Assembly (NCBI GenBank): GCA_022695795.1
Contig: MU404066.1
Span: 372,001 to 436,000 of the forward strand
Direction of reading: 5' to 3'
DNA from: Biscogniauxia marginata
Taxonomy: Eukaryota > Ascomycota > Sordariomycetes > Xylariales > Xylariaceae
Length of the DNA stretch: 64,000 nucleotides
Shown here: piece by piece, positions 24,701 through 36,660 of the stretch
How positions within the stretch are numbered: the stretch's first letter is position 1
How the letters are laid out: each line of letters starts with the position of its first letter
The notes under the pieces: model-generated
What the model was told of the DNA's origin: nothing
What the model saw: only the letters and a program-made list of their open reading frames with translations
Database searches by the model: none
Position numbers and translations under genes: made by a program

Positions 24701-27294
24701 ACCCACGAACGTACGTCACGACAAATGACTGAGCACCGTCTTCGATTAGAATCAGTAACCGCGGTAAGGAAGGTATCTTTGGACGAGAGATGCTAGATAG
24801 GTGAATATGTAGAGGTACTGGCCTAACATGCCAGAATATCCCCCCAAGGGAACTTTAAGATACCTAGGTACCACACAAGGCTTCTATACAGGAGTCTCCT
24901 GGGATTAAATCCTACAAACAAACTACTACTACACCGATCATCTAAGTAAAGCAGAAGTTACGCCTTAAGTTAACACGAATAGTCTTGCTTGGCTTAACAG
25001 ATCTAGCGCGCACCCGAAGCTTCGTTCGGATTCTGTTTTCTCCAAACCGCAAAGTGACAGAGGAAAACAACGTGTGCGCCATCGAAAGCAACGTAAATTG
25101 ACAGAGTTCTGGAATTAATGACGAGCACCAGCGCAGTTTGAGTCAGGGAGAGCCGAGTTAACTGTAGCCTCTCATGCACCAAGAGGATCGCAACACTCCT
25201 TAGGACGTACTCCGTAAATCCTGCGAGAATCTGTCAACGGAGATTTAAGGCGCCTGGGGAGCAGGAGGCATATTCTGAATATAGTAGGTTACGTAACGAA
25301 TAAGAGTATTTGTAATACGAGTTGTTGTGGGCTCAGCGAACAGACTCAGATCGCCACGCATGAATGCTCACAACTATCTTAAACTGGCTCTTAAGCACTA
25401 TACGAGATTCCTCAGCTCGGGGATACTTCTTAGCCGAATAACCTATCATGTGCGAGGTCCGTGCTAAAAGGGGGCGATTAAGTCTCATCGGCTCAGCTTG
25501 CTCTTGCCATGGGGCGAGTTGCCCGCTACAGTCTCCTCGCTCGAGGTCGAGATAAGCTCCATATCAGATGTGTTGATCGCCATTCGGGCTCGAGCTGCAT
25601 CGAGCCAAGACGCTAGTACCTGCAGAAATCGCGGGAGGCATGTTGTTGTAGCATCTCTGTCCGAAGGGGTTACATTGGTGGACATCGTGAAAGGCTTGAC
25701 TGGAAAGCGGCATTCGCTTCGAAACCCGATTTCGGGATCTAAATATAGGCTGGCGCGCCTTCATGTCCACTCCATATATAATGAGACAGAGCGACGAGGT
25801 TCTGTTGAATGAATATAGATATATTTACTATAATAGAGAGATCTAGTTCGGTCTATAATATATATCGAAGGAAGGAAAGGCAAGACTAGACTCGAGCATT
25901 TATGTGAGACACCGGAGACCGTGCTACTACATGTCGAGCACCACGATAATGAAGTTTCTAGTTGTTGATTGATTAAGGTCTACAATAAGATTTTAAAAGG
26001 GCTTGCTTCTGTATATATAATGGCGCATGCATGTTTTATACTGTACCTAGCCGGCAGCCCCCCCTTAGCCTTGCATTCTAGCACTGCATATACGCTACCT
26101 ATGCCACAACCTTCATACCACCATAGTATATATATTACTTCCTTCAGCTGTAAGTAAAGGCTTGGATATGCTAGGCCAATTGTGGTAAAACTAGAGAGTT
26201 CCCTTGATGATTACACATCACCATCAACCCCGTGGTACGACTTTGCATGTTCCCCCCTATTGGAGGTAATATATGTATGTCACGGGAGGCTGCAGCGTGA
26301 CCGTCTCAGGAGAGTCTTAGCAAGTACCTTGCAATCAAATGTATACGAGATTAATAAGTAACCCGAAGGGTTTCTCATTCATAAATGGCGGTCGAGTGTA
26401 GTAGCAAGCCCAGCCAAGTACGCCTTGGGTGCAGGAAGGGCAAATCTTTTCCCTCCAAGATAGGAAAGAAAATCTTAGCTTCTCACTCAATGAAAACAGT
26501 GTAATCGTGGAATAGACGAGCATCAATCAATATCTCTTGTTATGGGTCAATTTGGACTACTTGCTGCTCAACTAGGCATAGAAACATCGCGCCTCAGGTA
26601 GGGGGGAGAAGACGAGCCAGCCATTCAGGGGCTCATGCCTCCTAACCGCTAACTTAGCAATACCAGCACGGACAAACCCTGAAGTCAACCTCTACTTGTC
26701 GAATTTTCATGTACTAAAATAGCCACGAGGTCGCCGATGTTGCGTTGAACCGCGTAGCCTAGCTATAAGTACTGCGAGTCCACAAGCTGCCATGAAATTG
26801 GAAAGGAGAAATCAACCTCTTTGACTTCCCAGTATATCGTACCTATGCACTCCTCACAAGCTACTTTAGTAGCACTTGGGCATCTTGTGAGATTCCAGAG
26901 ACTGCCTAGCAGTGCCCGGAGCTATTTTGATATCTAGGGACACCTATCTACGATGGAGTACCCATGCATACTAAGAATCGCCGGTATAGCTGAATACCTC
27001 TACAGCTGATAGACAGATCCGGCTCGCAGGGCTACGCAGCAACGTTGCGGTATAATGCTAATAGCCAAGTAACCACGCAAGATCAACACCCTCTTCTGTC
27101 TGGAACACATTCTAGGATCCAAGTTTCCCATACCTAGTGCTGAGACCTACCTACCTCGAAAACTCCGCGGCCGCACCTCTTAACAAAGAAAGCCCGAGAG
27201 AATTTGCCATTCATAATTTCCTCCCCAATAACACCAATCGTCACAGGCCGGCTGAGCCAGCCTCCTGGATAGGTATGTGGGCCATTTTCATCTA

Positions 27295-27353
27295 TATAGA
27301 CTCACCTTGGGCTAATACACTTCATCCTATCTATAAATTTCGTCCCATATCAA
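27295..27353. repeat. Diverged dispersed repeat, copy B
   Basis: Partner of 18100-18157, in direct orientation about 9.2 kb away on the other side of the subtilisin gene. The shared core CTAATACACTTCATC is exact; flanks differ by substitutions and small indels. Confidence 0.55.
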
Positions 27354-28550
27354 CACAAAGATAGTGGTCAAAAACTGGATTAAAATCTGAAATAAGCAGC
27401 GCGACGCCACAAGCATATCATTATGGCTCATTGAGTGGTATGCCGGGCCTATTAGACTGGGGAGGCACGCGGAAGAGTCCCAATATCGCTAGTGGACTCT
27501 GGCCCCTCTAGTTTCTGCTCGAATTCGAGGCAGACGATCTCCTAAGGAGGTATAGAATACCCCCCAAAGCGGCTCGCTGAAGGCCACTACAGAAGACTCA
27601 GATGTAATTTTCCCTATATCGTAGTTAGGCACAGGCCCCGTGGCGGTTTGTTGCTTCGTTAAGACCGGCCGGGTGAGAACGACAGCCCCATATCGGATTG
27701 GCTAGGAGATGAAAGCCGCTCGTAGGAAGGTTCGAGAGGGTCATGGGCTTATTTAGATTAATAAGTTTGTATCGGACATGTCACCCATAGTTTACGAGGG
27801 TTGTGTTTGACGACGACATGCTACTGAGTGCGAGAAAGTAAGCCTTAGATCAAGACTTCCCTCTAGTTCACGAAGCCGCCGCAATCAGCTACTCTAGCTA
27901 TACACTCTGCCACGTCATTAAAGCGAAATATTCGAATACTCCATCCTTAGGTATCATGTCGGTGAGACCTCTCCGGTAAGACTCGCGTAATACTACTGAT
28001 TTGTGAGACCGGGACAAACTGATCTTTTAACTTAGAAAGGAGTTTATTCTTATGGGCTATAAGATGAGGCTAAAGTGAGTTGTAAAAAAGCGTTGGCTTG
28101 AACGACGTCTAGGAATTGAGACATAGTTCTTTTAGTGAAGTATCCGCATTGGAACGAACACAGTCCCATGTGTAAAGTGTTGTGCGACTGCTTTAACAAC
28201 TTATCGACGAGATGGTTATCGTCTCTATCTTCTCGAGAGATAGTAATCATTATACCGTTCCGAATAGGCCAAATAGCTTCTTTGTCCTCCACAGTTATCG
28301 GTAGAGGGTGTACTTCTCGTTTTGCAGCCCGCCGACGCGAACGGATGATCATCCTGAATGATAGCAAGCGGCCTTTCACAACAACCTGGAGCAGCGAGCT
28401 ATTTCATCCGAGGCGATGCGACAAATGCCCCCTTACCCACACGTCCAGCGAGTGCACCTTCGTCGTCTGTAAAGCACCAACGATCGTAATTGTGATATCC
28501 CTCGCTGACGCAACCACACCTTGTTTTCCCTATCGTCTGAGACAGTCTCA

Positions 28551-29152
28551 TTAACATCTCGTGGGAGATATCGGCGCATGACCGTCTCCACTTCTCAGGA
28601 TCCATTCAACAAAAGGAATGACAGAGCACTTCTGAATCGATATGATATGCGACCAGATCTCTTGGCAGTTTCCGTAGCAGTAGTTGACTGAGAAGAGACC
28701 TGATATCTCTTCGTTGTTCTCAGCCTTTACACCACCGAAGAAGCCATCAAGGACGCATGATATCTCAGCTCGTCGGGTCGCGTGAAGTGCGCATTCTATC
28801 CTTTCGTATTCCGTAATGAATAATGGACTTCGCTCTCATTTTGTCCCATCGCTTGATCTGAAACACAATACGGCAACACCCCACAAGAGATCAGCAGAAG
28901 TAAGGAATGCATTGGGCATGCAGTGCAATGGCCATTGGAACCGGCTAAAACGATTCTATCAGCCCTGCGCTTGGGCGAGTCAACGGGGCATTGGTATCTG
29001 CAGTAGCGAGCTTGGATCGACGCCGTCGATATGGCCCGTCCGGCCAACTGCTTCGGCCAGCACGGCTGCCGTGTTGCCCTGATCGCAACCTAAGTCGAAT
29101 TGATGACGTGGGCGCCCAGCTGAAAATCCCAAAGGTTGATGAGAAGCTCGTC
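28551..29152 (-). pseudogene. Decayed SAM-dependent methyltransferase gene
   Basis: On the minus strand one frame carries a class I methyltransferase signature: DLGCDQGNTAAVLAEAVG (motif I) and then TGHIDGVDPSS, starting at 29096. Downstream in the same frame come FLTSADLLWGVAVL (28907 on), CALHATRRAEISCVLDGF, and EENNEEISGLFS-like sequence near 28700, in the order expected for this fungal family. The gene is broken. A 5-nt insertion (29097-29101) separates DELLINLWDFQLGAHVI (29152-29102) from motif I. In-frame stops occur at 28980-28982, 28959-28961, 28956-28958 and 28836-28838. The frame finally ends at 28551-28553. No start codon in a good context was found, so the N-terminus may also be lost. 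Family assignment is by motif recognition, and the substrate is unknown. Confidence 0.65.
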
Positions 29153-30181
29153 ACTCGTGTGAACAGGTAGCAAATGACAATGCGCTGGAAGTGATGATGG
29201 TAGTATGTCACAATATTCAATTGATGGCTTGATGTTTGATATGGACTCATCTCTTTACTTATCCTTACTTATATGTAGTATGATGACTCGCGATAGCTTC
29301 ATGATCTTTCGAGAGACAAAGGCGCATCTCGTAAGTACGTGATATAACCTAAGCTAGGGAGGTAGTCGTAGTCCTGAGTTTGAATATGTATGTGGATTGT
29401 CTAGTGGTGGCAGCGGCCGAGTTTATGAAGATGTGCAGATGATGAAGGCGTCGTCAGCCGGGCTGTGGCTTTTCTGGTGAACAAAAAGAGATTCCAAAAT
29501 TAGGAATTCTGAGTAAAAGCCCCACAAGCTGAGAAGAAAACCCCGATATTGCACTATGCAACCCGTATAATTCGGGGTTTCTAGTGGACGTGGAGGCCCC
29601 AGAACCGCTGCACCGCCTCGTTTCGGCAGCACACGACAGCTGCGACAGGGCCCAAAAGAGCTAGAGACGTGCAAGCCGTGACGACACCCGCCCCGTTGTT
29701 GACCCATCGCTGCGCAAGTCCCTTCCGCCGTCCCCAATTCCAGGTCTCACCTTCATTTTTAATTCTCTGCTTTTTCTTTTCGGTTTTTTATTCCACCCGG
29801 CACAGTTCAGTTTCTCGTCCAGGAGCAGCTAACCTAGTCAGGCCGTTCTTTAATTTGTTTCATTTTCATTCGCTATCGCATTCTCCGTACACTAGAATAG
29901 ACGCCTGGCCTGTTGTCTGCCCGTCGCTACCTCGACCTCGACGCATTAATTTAGCGACCTTTAGGTACTTCGTCCGTTCTGAAACACCACCACTGAAACC
30001 TCCCCATAGACCTCCCCGTATTCGAGTCCAACATAAAGAACGGGGAGTAAAGAGGAGAGAGAGAGAGAGACACCGACTGTGGCTCTAGGGAAGGAAAAAG
30101 GGCCCAACACGCCGACCCCTTGCTTTCCACTTACTCCCCCGCGGCTGAAGATAGTATCGTCGTATTCTTCCAGAAGACAAC
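29153..30181. other. Region between the methyltransferase pseudogene and the rhomboid gene
   Basis: About 1 kb with no gene. It includes the rhomboid promoter. A GA run lies at about 30055-30070, roughly 115 bp upstream of the ATG. Pyrimidine-rich stretches lie between 29760 and 29900. Confidence 0.45.
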
Positions 30182-31949
30182 ATGGCGGCAAACGAATACT
30201 ACAACGACCACGCGGGCCGGTACAACGCCTACGAGCCCTCCGTAGCATCTACCCAGCCCCCGTCTTATACCACGCATGCCCATCACCCAGACCATCCAGG
30301 TGCGACCACTGCATCTCCCTTCGACACCGTCTTCGATGACCACGTCTACCCAACGAACTCACAATCCCGCCCGACGCTCTCATCAATGGACACAAGCCAA
30401 CATAGTTTCGCCCAGGACACGAGGTATCACGGCTCCGGTCCTGGCGATGTATCTCCCGTAACCACCGATGAAATCCCTCTCCAGAACCAGAACAAAACCC
30501 CCGGCTACGCTGCTGACTCGACCGACCATGTCTACGACGCTCCCGATCATAGTCCCGACCATGGATTGCACGACCGCGAAGCGTCCAAACGTGGCCGCTT
30601 GCACTTTGGAGAACTCGGCATGCTGGGATCTGAGAAGCGGAGGATTCCAATTGTTGTCTACCTTTTTAGCGTCATCCAGATCGCTGTCTTCATTGCTGAG
30701 CTGGTTAAGGCCTGTAAGCTTTACCTCGGACGTATTGATTTTCCTATCCCTCGTTTCGCTGACTAGGATCCCATTATAGCTCAACTGACCGGGTCTCCGA
30801 TCCAGACCACGCCTTCATTTAACCCCATGATCGGTCCTTCGGCCGCCGTTCTCATCAACATGGGTGCGAGATACGTCCCGTGTATGAAGAACGTGGATGG
30901 CGTGCAAAACTATGTGGCCCCGGCCGATGTGAACACGGTAGACAAGGGATTTCCCTGGCCGTGCCCGAACACGACATCTTCCGACTCCAACGATCCCTCT
31001 AACCAGTGCAGCCTTTCCGAATTGTGTGGGTTCGGTGGCGTCCCCAATCCTGAATGGCTTGGCGTCGACGGGCTTAGCCAAAGCCCCCAACCCGACCAGT
31101 GGTTTCGCTTCATCATCCCGATTTTCATGCATGCCGGTATCATCCACATTGGGTTCAATCTGCTCCTTCAGCTTACCATGGGCAAGGAGATAGAACGGGC
31201 CATTGGGTCTATTCGCTTCTTTCTCGTCTACCTAAGTGCCGGCATCTTTGGTTTCGTCATGGGTGGTAACTACGCCGGTCCTGGAATTTCCTCTACTGGA
31301 GCTTCAGGCTCCTTGTTCGGAATCATTGCCATTACCCTCCTCGACCTCCTCTATTCATGGGGTGACAGGCGCAATCCTGTCCGGGAATTGATGTTCATTG
31401 TCGTTCAGATTGTCATATCGCTTGTCCTGGGTCTTCTGCCTGGTCTCGACAACTTTTCTCACATTGGCGGCTTCATCGTTGGTCTTTGCCTGGGTATTTG
31501 CGTACTTCACTCGCCCAACTTCCTTCGACGCAAGATAGGAGAGGAGAATTTTGGCGGGCCTTCGTATTCTAGTGTGGGTGGTACCGGCATCACCAGCGTT
31601 GCTTTTCCCTCATTCCACAGGAACCCCGTGGGTTTCTTCAAGGGCCGTAAGCCCCTTTGGTGGGTGTGGTGGCTCATCCGTGCCGGAATGCTTATTCTGG
31701 TCATTGTCGTGTTCATCGTGCTGCTCAACAATTTCTATTCGAACCAGAACAACTGCAGCTGGTGCAAGTATCTGAGCTGCATTGTAAGTGCCCTGGCTTT
31801 ATTTTGGGCTCCCAAGAATACTGACATTTCCATAGCCCGTCAACGGCTGGTGCGATATTGGGAACATAAACGTGACGTATAGTACAAGCAAGGGTAGCAG
31901 AAGCGTCGACTTCTTTGCCCTTGACCAAGCCGCCAAGCTTTACGCCTAA
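30182..31949 (+). CDS. Rhomboid-family intramembrane serine protease
   Basis: Three exons: 30182-30713, 30780-31783 and 31836-31949, for 549 residues. The first about 150 residues are a soluble, Tyr/His/Pro-rich, probably disordered cytosolic region. A first membrane segment (IPIVVYLFSVIQIAVFIAEL) follows. After a Cys-rich lumenal loop come the rhomboid core segments with HAGIIHIGFN, the catalytic GxSG serine in TGASGSLFG (about residue 353) and the catalytic histidine in DNFSHIGGF (about 405). A final membrane segment (MLILVIVVFIVLLNNF) leads to a lumenal C-terminal tail. Both catalytic residues are present, so an active protease rather than an iRhom-like pseudoenzyme is expected. The first splice joins ELVKA to SQLTGSPIQTTPSFNP, as expected for fungal rhomboids of this type. 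Substrate and exact compartment (Golgi or other secretory membrane) are not shown. Confidence 0.9.
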
Positions 31950-33685
31950 GTCGGAGGATAAATCTTCACGTAGGCCTGGTTATAAGAACCAGCGCAAGGA
32001 ATATAGTTGGTTAATATTCATGGAATTTTACACGATACCCTAGTAGATGGTGCTATTCACTGCTACGGAAAAGTTTCTGTTTCTCATGCACACTCCATGA
32101 CGAATACTGGGAAACTCTGCCGGGAGGTTTAGGGATGGTAAGAAAAGGAAAAAAGGGGGGTTCACGACTAGGATATATCATTCAGTGATTGCTCGGAGGG
32201 GATTGGTCGGAGAGGAAGACAACTTCACATCTACACGGCGTTTTGGCAGCTGGATCCTTCTTCGAGTATGAGATATACGAGTGGGACCTATCCACCCAAC
32301 GAACTTGAGCTACAGTAGTAGTAAGTCGAGGCAAACCCCTTCGACTTGCAGAGGAGATGAGGTTGAGGGTTTCCCAAGTTCGAATCTAGCATTGATTTTT
32401 GTTAGAACGAGATTTTGGATTGCCTACCTATCCATAGCGCATTGGAATGGTTGGGCTTAATGAATTAAGCAGTGTTGATTACCTACCTACCGTGAAATTA
32501 TCTGACTTGAATTCCTGGTTTAGAGTAATAAAGTAAAATGAGGATATCGTGTATTAGTCCTTATTCCTACGTGGTGGTGTTATAAATGCGTAAGCTTTAG
32601 GTACTAGTAAAATTGTGATTACCTGTTATTGACGTAAGTTAGGTCTATACATGTCTGAAGACGCGGGAACTTCGGAAGGGTTGTTGCCAATACTTATTTA
32701 TTGCTAGGAGAACCTCACCGCTATGGAAATTGGCTTCGCGGGTAGTAAACGTGCACCGTACGAGATGTCACCTAATGCAGGGTCCCTAAACGAATGAGAT
32801 CGTAAGGGGTTTTGTTTTTTTCTTGCTCTGGGCAGCGCTTTGTTATTTGCCCTAAAATTCACATAGGTGTTGGTTGGACCAGAAAGCCGTGTAAGAGGTC
32901 AGCCATGTGCTATTAGCTAAGTATAGACTACATCGTGTTTACCGTTTTACATGTATACCACTACAATGCGGTTAGGCTACCTGCACTTATAAGCCAAATC
33001 GATGCTTCGATATGTGCTGGTTAGACCAATCGACTTCTCGGTGTCCGTTGGGTTTGTTCATCCAATTCGTGTTTTAAAATTAATACTTTGGCAATCTTCT
33101 TTCCTTACGTGTTATCCGTCCCCCTCCTCTCTCTTTGCTGTTTAACCCCCCCCTTGTTTGATGGTGAGATACGGATTAGATACTTCAAGTGGGGAGAGTT
33201 GACATAGAATAGAAAATCTCCTGTTTCTTATTTCCTGAAACAAAAGGGGTATTGAACCTACTGGAAGATGGAACGAAGCTTACCTAACCTACCTACCTAC
33301 CTACCTACCTACCTAAGGTACTTTAGGTACAGAGTCACAGAGCAGGTGCCCCCCCCGCTATGGTAATAGAGGTAACTGCCTGGAGTGTGCCGAGATTTAA
33401 GCGGGTACCAGGTACCGATAAAGTACGAGCTCCAAGCTGTTTGGGCATCGTTTTCCTACCTTCTGCTCTCTTCTGCTTTCTTCAGTCATGGAAACATTGA
33501 GTGTTTCCTATCCAGTCCTTTGTCCCTGGGGAGCCGCCTATAAGTTGGCATACTCGTAGCCGTGTTGTATCCCCTATCCATTTATCTTATCATTACTTAC
33601 GCCTCGGGCTGACGTACCCCGGCATGATTATGCAACCTCAATCAAGTGATACTGCAGAGGTACAAAGTCCGCCGTGGTAGACGAC
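31950..33685. other. Intergenic region between the rhomboid and CCCH zinc-finger genes
   Basis: About 1.7 kb without a supported gene. It contains the rhomboid 3' UTR, a CTAC array (33287-33315) followed by TAAGGTACTTTAGGTAC, and a CCCCCCC run near 33350. The start of the next gene lies at its right edge. Confidence 0.6.
33287..33315. repeat. CTAC/TACC tetranucleotide microsatellite
   Basis: Seven or so consecutive units, the same unit as the array at 2198-2225. Seen directly. Confidence 0.9.
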
Positions 33686-35296
33686 ATGTTGAGTGAGAAG
33701 GAGATCGACGATGCCACCCAGCAGCTCGCTGAGTACCGCCAGCAGGATGCCCTGTCTGATATCTTAGAGCGGTACTCCAACCTCATTGCCAGTTACAAGC
33801 GCCTCAAGTCGGACTATGAGGAAGAAAGAGAGGCTCGTGAGAAATACAAGCAATTGGCACGCGGCCAGGAACGAAACCCCTTTGTCCTAGTTCTGGTCGA
33901 CGGAGATGGCTATGTCTTCAACGAGGATCTAGTGGCTGCCGGCGCTGAAGGTGGCACCAGAGCTGCACAGCAATTAAATGATGCCATCAAGGCAAGCCTG
34001 CGTAGAAAGGGCCTGGAGAGCTGTGAAGTTATGGTTCGCGTCTACGCGAATCTCGTCGGCCTGTCCAAGACTCTCTCCAAGGCTGGTCTCTGCGGGCCTG
34101 AGAAACGCTCGCTAGCCCCGTTTTCCGCCAACTTCACCAGGTCTTATGGGCTCACCGACTTTGTCGACGCCGGTGAGCTGAAGGAAAATGCCGACTACAA
34201 GCTACGGGCCATGCTTCATCTATACGCCGAGAATGCACAATGCAAGCACATCTATTTCGCTGCCTGCCACGACGTGGGTTACGTCTCTGAGCTCACACCC
34301 TACAGAGGCAGTCGAGATAGGTTCACCCTTATTAGCACCCCGGGCCTCCTGTTCCATGACGAGTTCGCCAAGCTTGGATTGGGTATCGAGGAACTGCCTG
34401 GCGTCTTCCGTACCGCCACTCTTGGCCCAAATTCGGCTCAAGCCAGATCAACTTCGTCCACGGGAATGGTCAGATCCACAGTAATGGCGGCTGCATCATC
34501 ACCAGCCATTCCCACACCAGCATCTTCGCTAGCGGGCGAAGGCCAGAAACCGTGCCCGTACTTTACAATTGGCAAATGCAGATATGGCAAAACCTGCAAG
34601 AATCTGCATTCTACCACAAAGGCGATTACCTCTTACAGTGCCTCACTTCCCTATCAGTCCACCCGGTATTCGAAAACTGACGAGGACCTTGCGAATGACT
34701 CCCGCCTTAATTCTAACTGGAGGATAAGCCAGAGATCTGAGAGTATCGACCCAGATCTGATTCAGCTCAAGATCGACCCTTCCTCGCAACTGCCGAGAAA
34801 AGAGGATATACCATACGGCTATGTAGCACTTAACCAGACCGAGCAGCGCCTGGATGCCTACATACCGCCGCCAACACCAACCACCATGGCCCGACTCAAA
34901 GAGCGTTCTGCAGGGCGTAAACTCTGTAATAACAAGCACCTGACCGATTCCTGTCATAACAAGGACTGCGAGTACGACCATGACCTACTAGACGAGAGTC
35001 TCAAGCCAGCCCTTGAATTCCTCTCTCGCTCTCTGCCTTGCCCTAAAAAGGACAAGTGCAGAAATGCCGCTTGTGTCCAAGGGCACATCTGCCAGAACGC
35101 CGACTGTAAGCACCGTGGAGGCAAAAGCAAGGCCTATTGTAAGATACCATACGGGATACACATGGCAGACCTCACATTCCATCATTTTGTCCCTGCGACA
35201 ACTAACAAGCCGACATTGGACCTTCAATCACCACCCGAATCTATCAGTGCCGACGAAGCAGAAGATGATGCTGGAAGTGCCGGGGCTGAGCTATGA
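33686..35296 (+). CDS. CCCH zinc-finger protein with a possible NYN/PIN-like N-terminal domain
   Basis: Single exon, 536 residues from the ATG at 33686. Residues about 20-60 are charged and probably coiled-coil. Next comes a Rossmann-like domain beginning VLVLVDGDGY (67-76), with further acidic positions in FAACHDVGYVSEL (Asp about 196). This pattern of beta-strands ending in aspartates resembles NYN/PIN-fold RNases. A canonical CCCH finger follows, CPYFTIGKCRYGKTCKNLH (about 290-308, CX7CX5CX3H). The C-terminal third has more Cys/His clusters: CX8CX4CX3H around CNNKH...EYDH and CX5CX4CX3H around CPKKDKCRNAACVQGH. Fungi have a conserved CCCH family with this layout, usually annotated only as zinc-finger protein. 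RNA binding is likely; nuclease activity is inference. The first 30 bp upstream contain no better start. Confidence 0.75.
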   Translation: MLSEKEIDDATQQLAEYRQQDALSDILERYSNLIASYKRLKSDYEEEREAREKYKQLARGQERNPFVLVLVDGDGYVFNEDLVAAGAEGGTRAAQQLNDAIKASLRRKGLESCEVMVRVYANLVGLSKTLSKAGLCGPEKRSLAPFSANFTRSYGLTDFVDAGELKENADYKLRAMLHLYAENAQCKHIYFAACHDVGYVSELTPYRGSRDRFTLISTPGLLFHDEFAKLGLGIEELPGVFRTATLGPNSAQARSTSSTGMVRSTVMAAASSPAIPTPASSLAGEGQKPCPYFTIGKCRYGKTCKNLHSTTKAITSYSASLPYQSTRYSKTDEDLANDSRLNSNWRISQRSESIDPDLIQLKIDPSSQLPRKEDIPYGYVALNQTEQRLDAYIPPPTPTTMARLKERSAGRKLCNNKHLTDSCHNKDCEYDHDLLDESLKPALEFLSRSLPCPKKDKCRNAACVQGHICQNADCKHRGGKSKAYCKIPYGIHMADLTFHHFVPATTNKPTLDLQSPPESISADEAEDDAGSAGAEL

Positions 35297-36660
35297 CGGT
35301 CTAGACACAATTGACCTTATGCATCTTAACTGATTGCCGGGCAGCCTATCGGCAACCTATCGCATATAGGGACTAACGAGAATATGCACCCCCATGTTAT
35401 GAATGGGATAATGATGAGGGGGAAAAGTATTATCCCACGACCTGGAGTGTTTATATTATATTTCATAACTAAGGAGACGCGATATCGAGTCCCTACTTCG
35501 CTAGCTCGGAGTCTGACCAAGCCCCAGCGGACGAACCATAAGCTCTACGCGGTCTTTCAGGGTATCGTGTGTTTAGGCTATGGCTCAAATTGGAGGATAA
35601 GTAATATTTGGCTAACAACATAACTCATTTGTAAGTCAAATCTTGACAAAAAAAAAGGGGGGAGCGGAAAGAATGCTGGTTTTCAGCGCTCTATTACACA
35701 CCAGGACGTTAGGGCTGTCTAAAGACATATTAAGAGCGCGAGGCTTCTCTTCCATTCTTCTCGTTTCGGAACCCCCGATTCCCTCCCGCCTCAAGACAAA
35801 GACAATGAAGCTGAGGAAATGAAAAAAAATTAAATGGGGTTTAAAATGAATGATTGCAAGGATGTCGAGAATGACAAGGAGACCGAAAAAGGAAAAGAGA
35901 AAGAGGGAAATTTTAGAGGGAAAAGAGAGCTTGTTGATTGTGTATTGCCAACGACTTGTCGTCTAGCGTCGTCGGGGAAGAAATAAATATTCCAGTGATT
36001 GGGAAGACTTAGTCTGTCTACATAGAGGAGGTTATCACTCACGTTAATAGGATACTTTAGGTACTGTTCACCATTACCTATCCTGAAGCGGCTCGAAACT
36101 TAATGTATCTTAGGGAAGGTTCTATGCTCGTGGCTTGGTAACTTGTAATAAATACATGAATATCAATGTTCTCGGGCGCGAAGTTCCCCCACCCCTTTAT
36201 GGCTTTTGTGTCTGTCTCTGTGTCCATTGAGGGTGCTACTGTAGTAATGGTAGAGCGGCTGGCGTGTGTGTCGTGAAATAAATGAGATGAGATGAGGCGA
36301 TGGGATAGGTATACCTAGTTTCTGATTTACTACTTATCTAGGTACACAAGCAAGTATCTTTGTCTACCTAGGTACGCAACACAGACTCCCCCCCCCCTTT
36401 TTACACATGATATTATCAAGGATTTCTCTCCTCATTCTCAACCCCCTCATTTATGACATCAGACTCGTCAACCACATTACACACAAGACAAAATCTATAA
36501 GAAAAAGGAGACAATAAGAAAAAGAAAAGAAAAATCACAATTCGTCAATCATCTAAATCAAGTCCTTCACCCTAGTTAGTCCCCAATCCCCAACGGCATC
36601 ATCATCATCATTCATGACAATCACCTACCCACCCACTCTCCCACTCAATCACTCACTCAC
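35297..36660. other. Intergenic region between convergent CCCH and condensin genes
   Basis: About 1.36 kb with no supported gene. It holds homopolymer runs (A near 35648, C near 36390), TACCTAGGTA-type motifs (near 36311, 36340 and 36365), and TCA/ACTC low-complexity sequence just after the condensin stop codon. Confidence 0.6.

Larger units (their letters stand above)
21636..28550. other. Gene desert right of the subtilisin gene (about 6.9 kb)
   Basis: Apart from the protease promoter, no intact gene is supported. GC content changes from patch to patch. Two patches, about 22430-23000 and 23360-24150, have several short overlapping open frames and less AT-rich sequence, and could be decayed genes, but I recognise no motif. 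AT-rich stretches lie at 25800-26120. One half of the diverged repeat pair lies at 27295-27353. Confidence 0.45.

Noticed and set aside
24640..24720. Sequence resembling a tRNA T-loop (GTTCGAATC on the minus strand)
   Set aside because: The five flanking bases do not pair, and no anticodon or acceptor stem could be folded. A similar box near 32380 failed the same test. No tRNA or rRNA gene was found in the window.
28399..28605. 68-codon minus-strand frame next to the methyltransferase relic, first considered as a phosphotransferase fragment
   Set aside because: Much of it overlaps, in another phase, the end of the methyltransferase frame. The resemblance rests on a few residues only.
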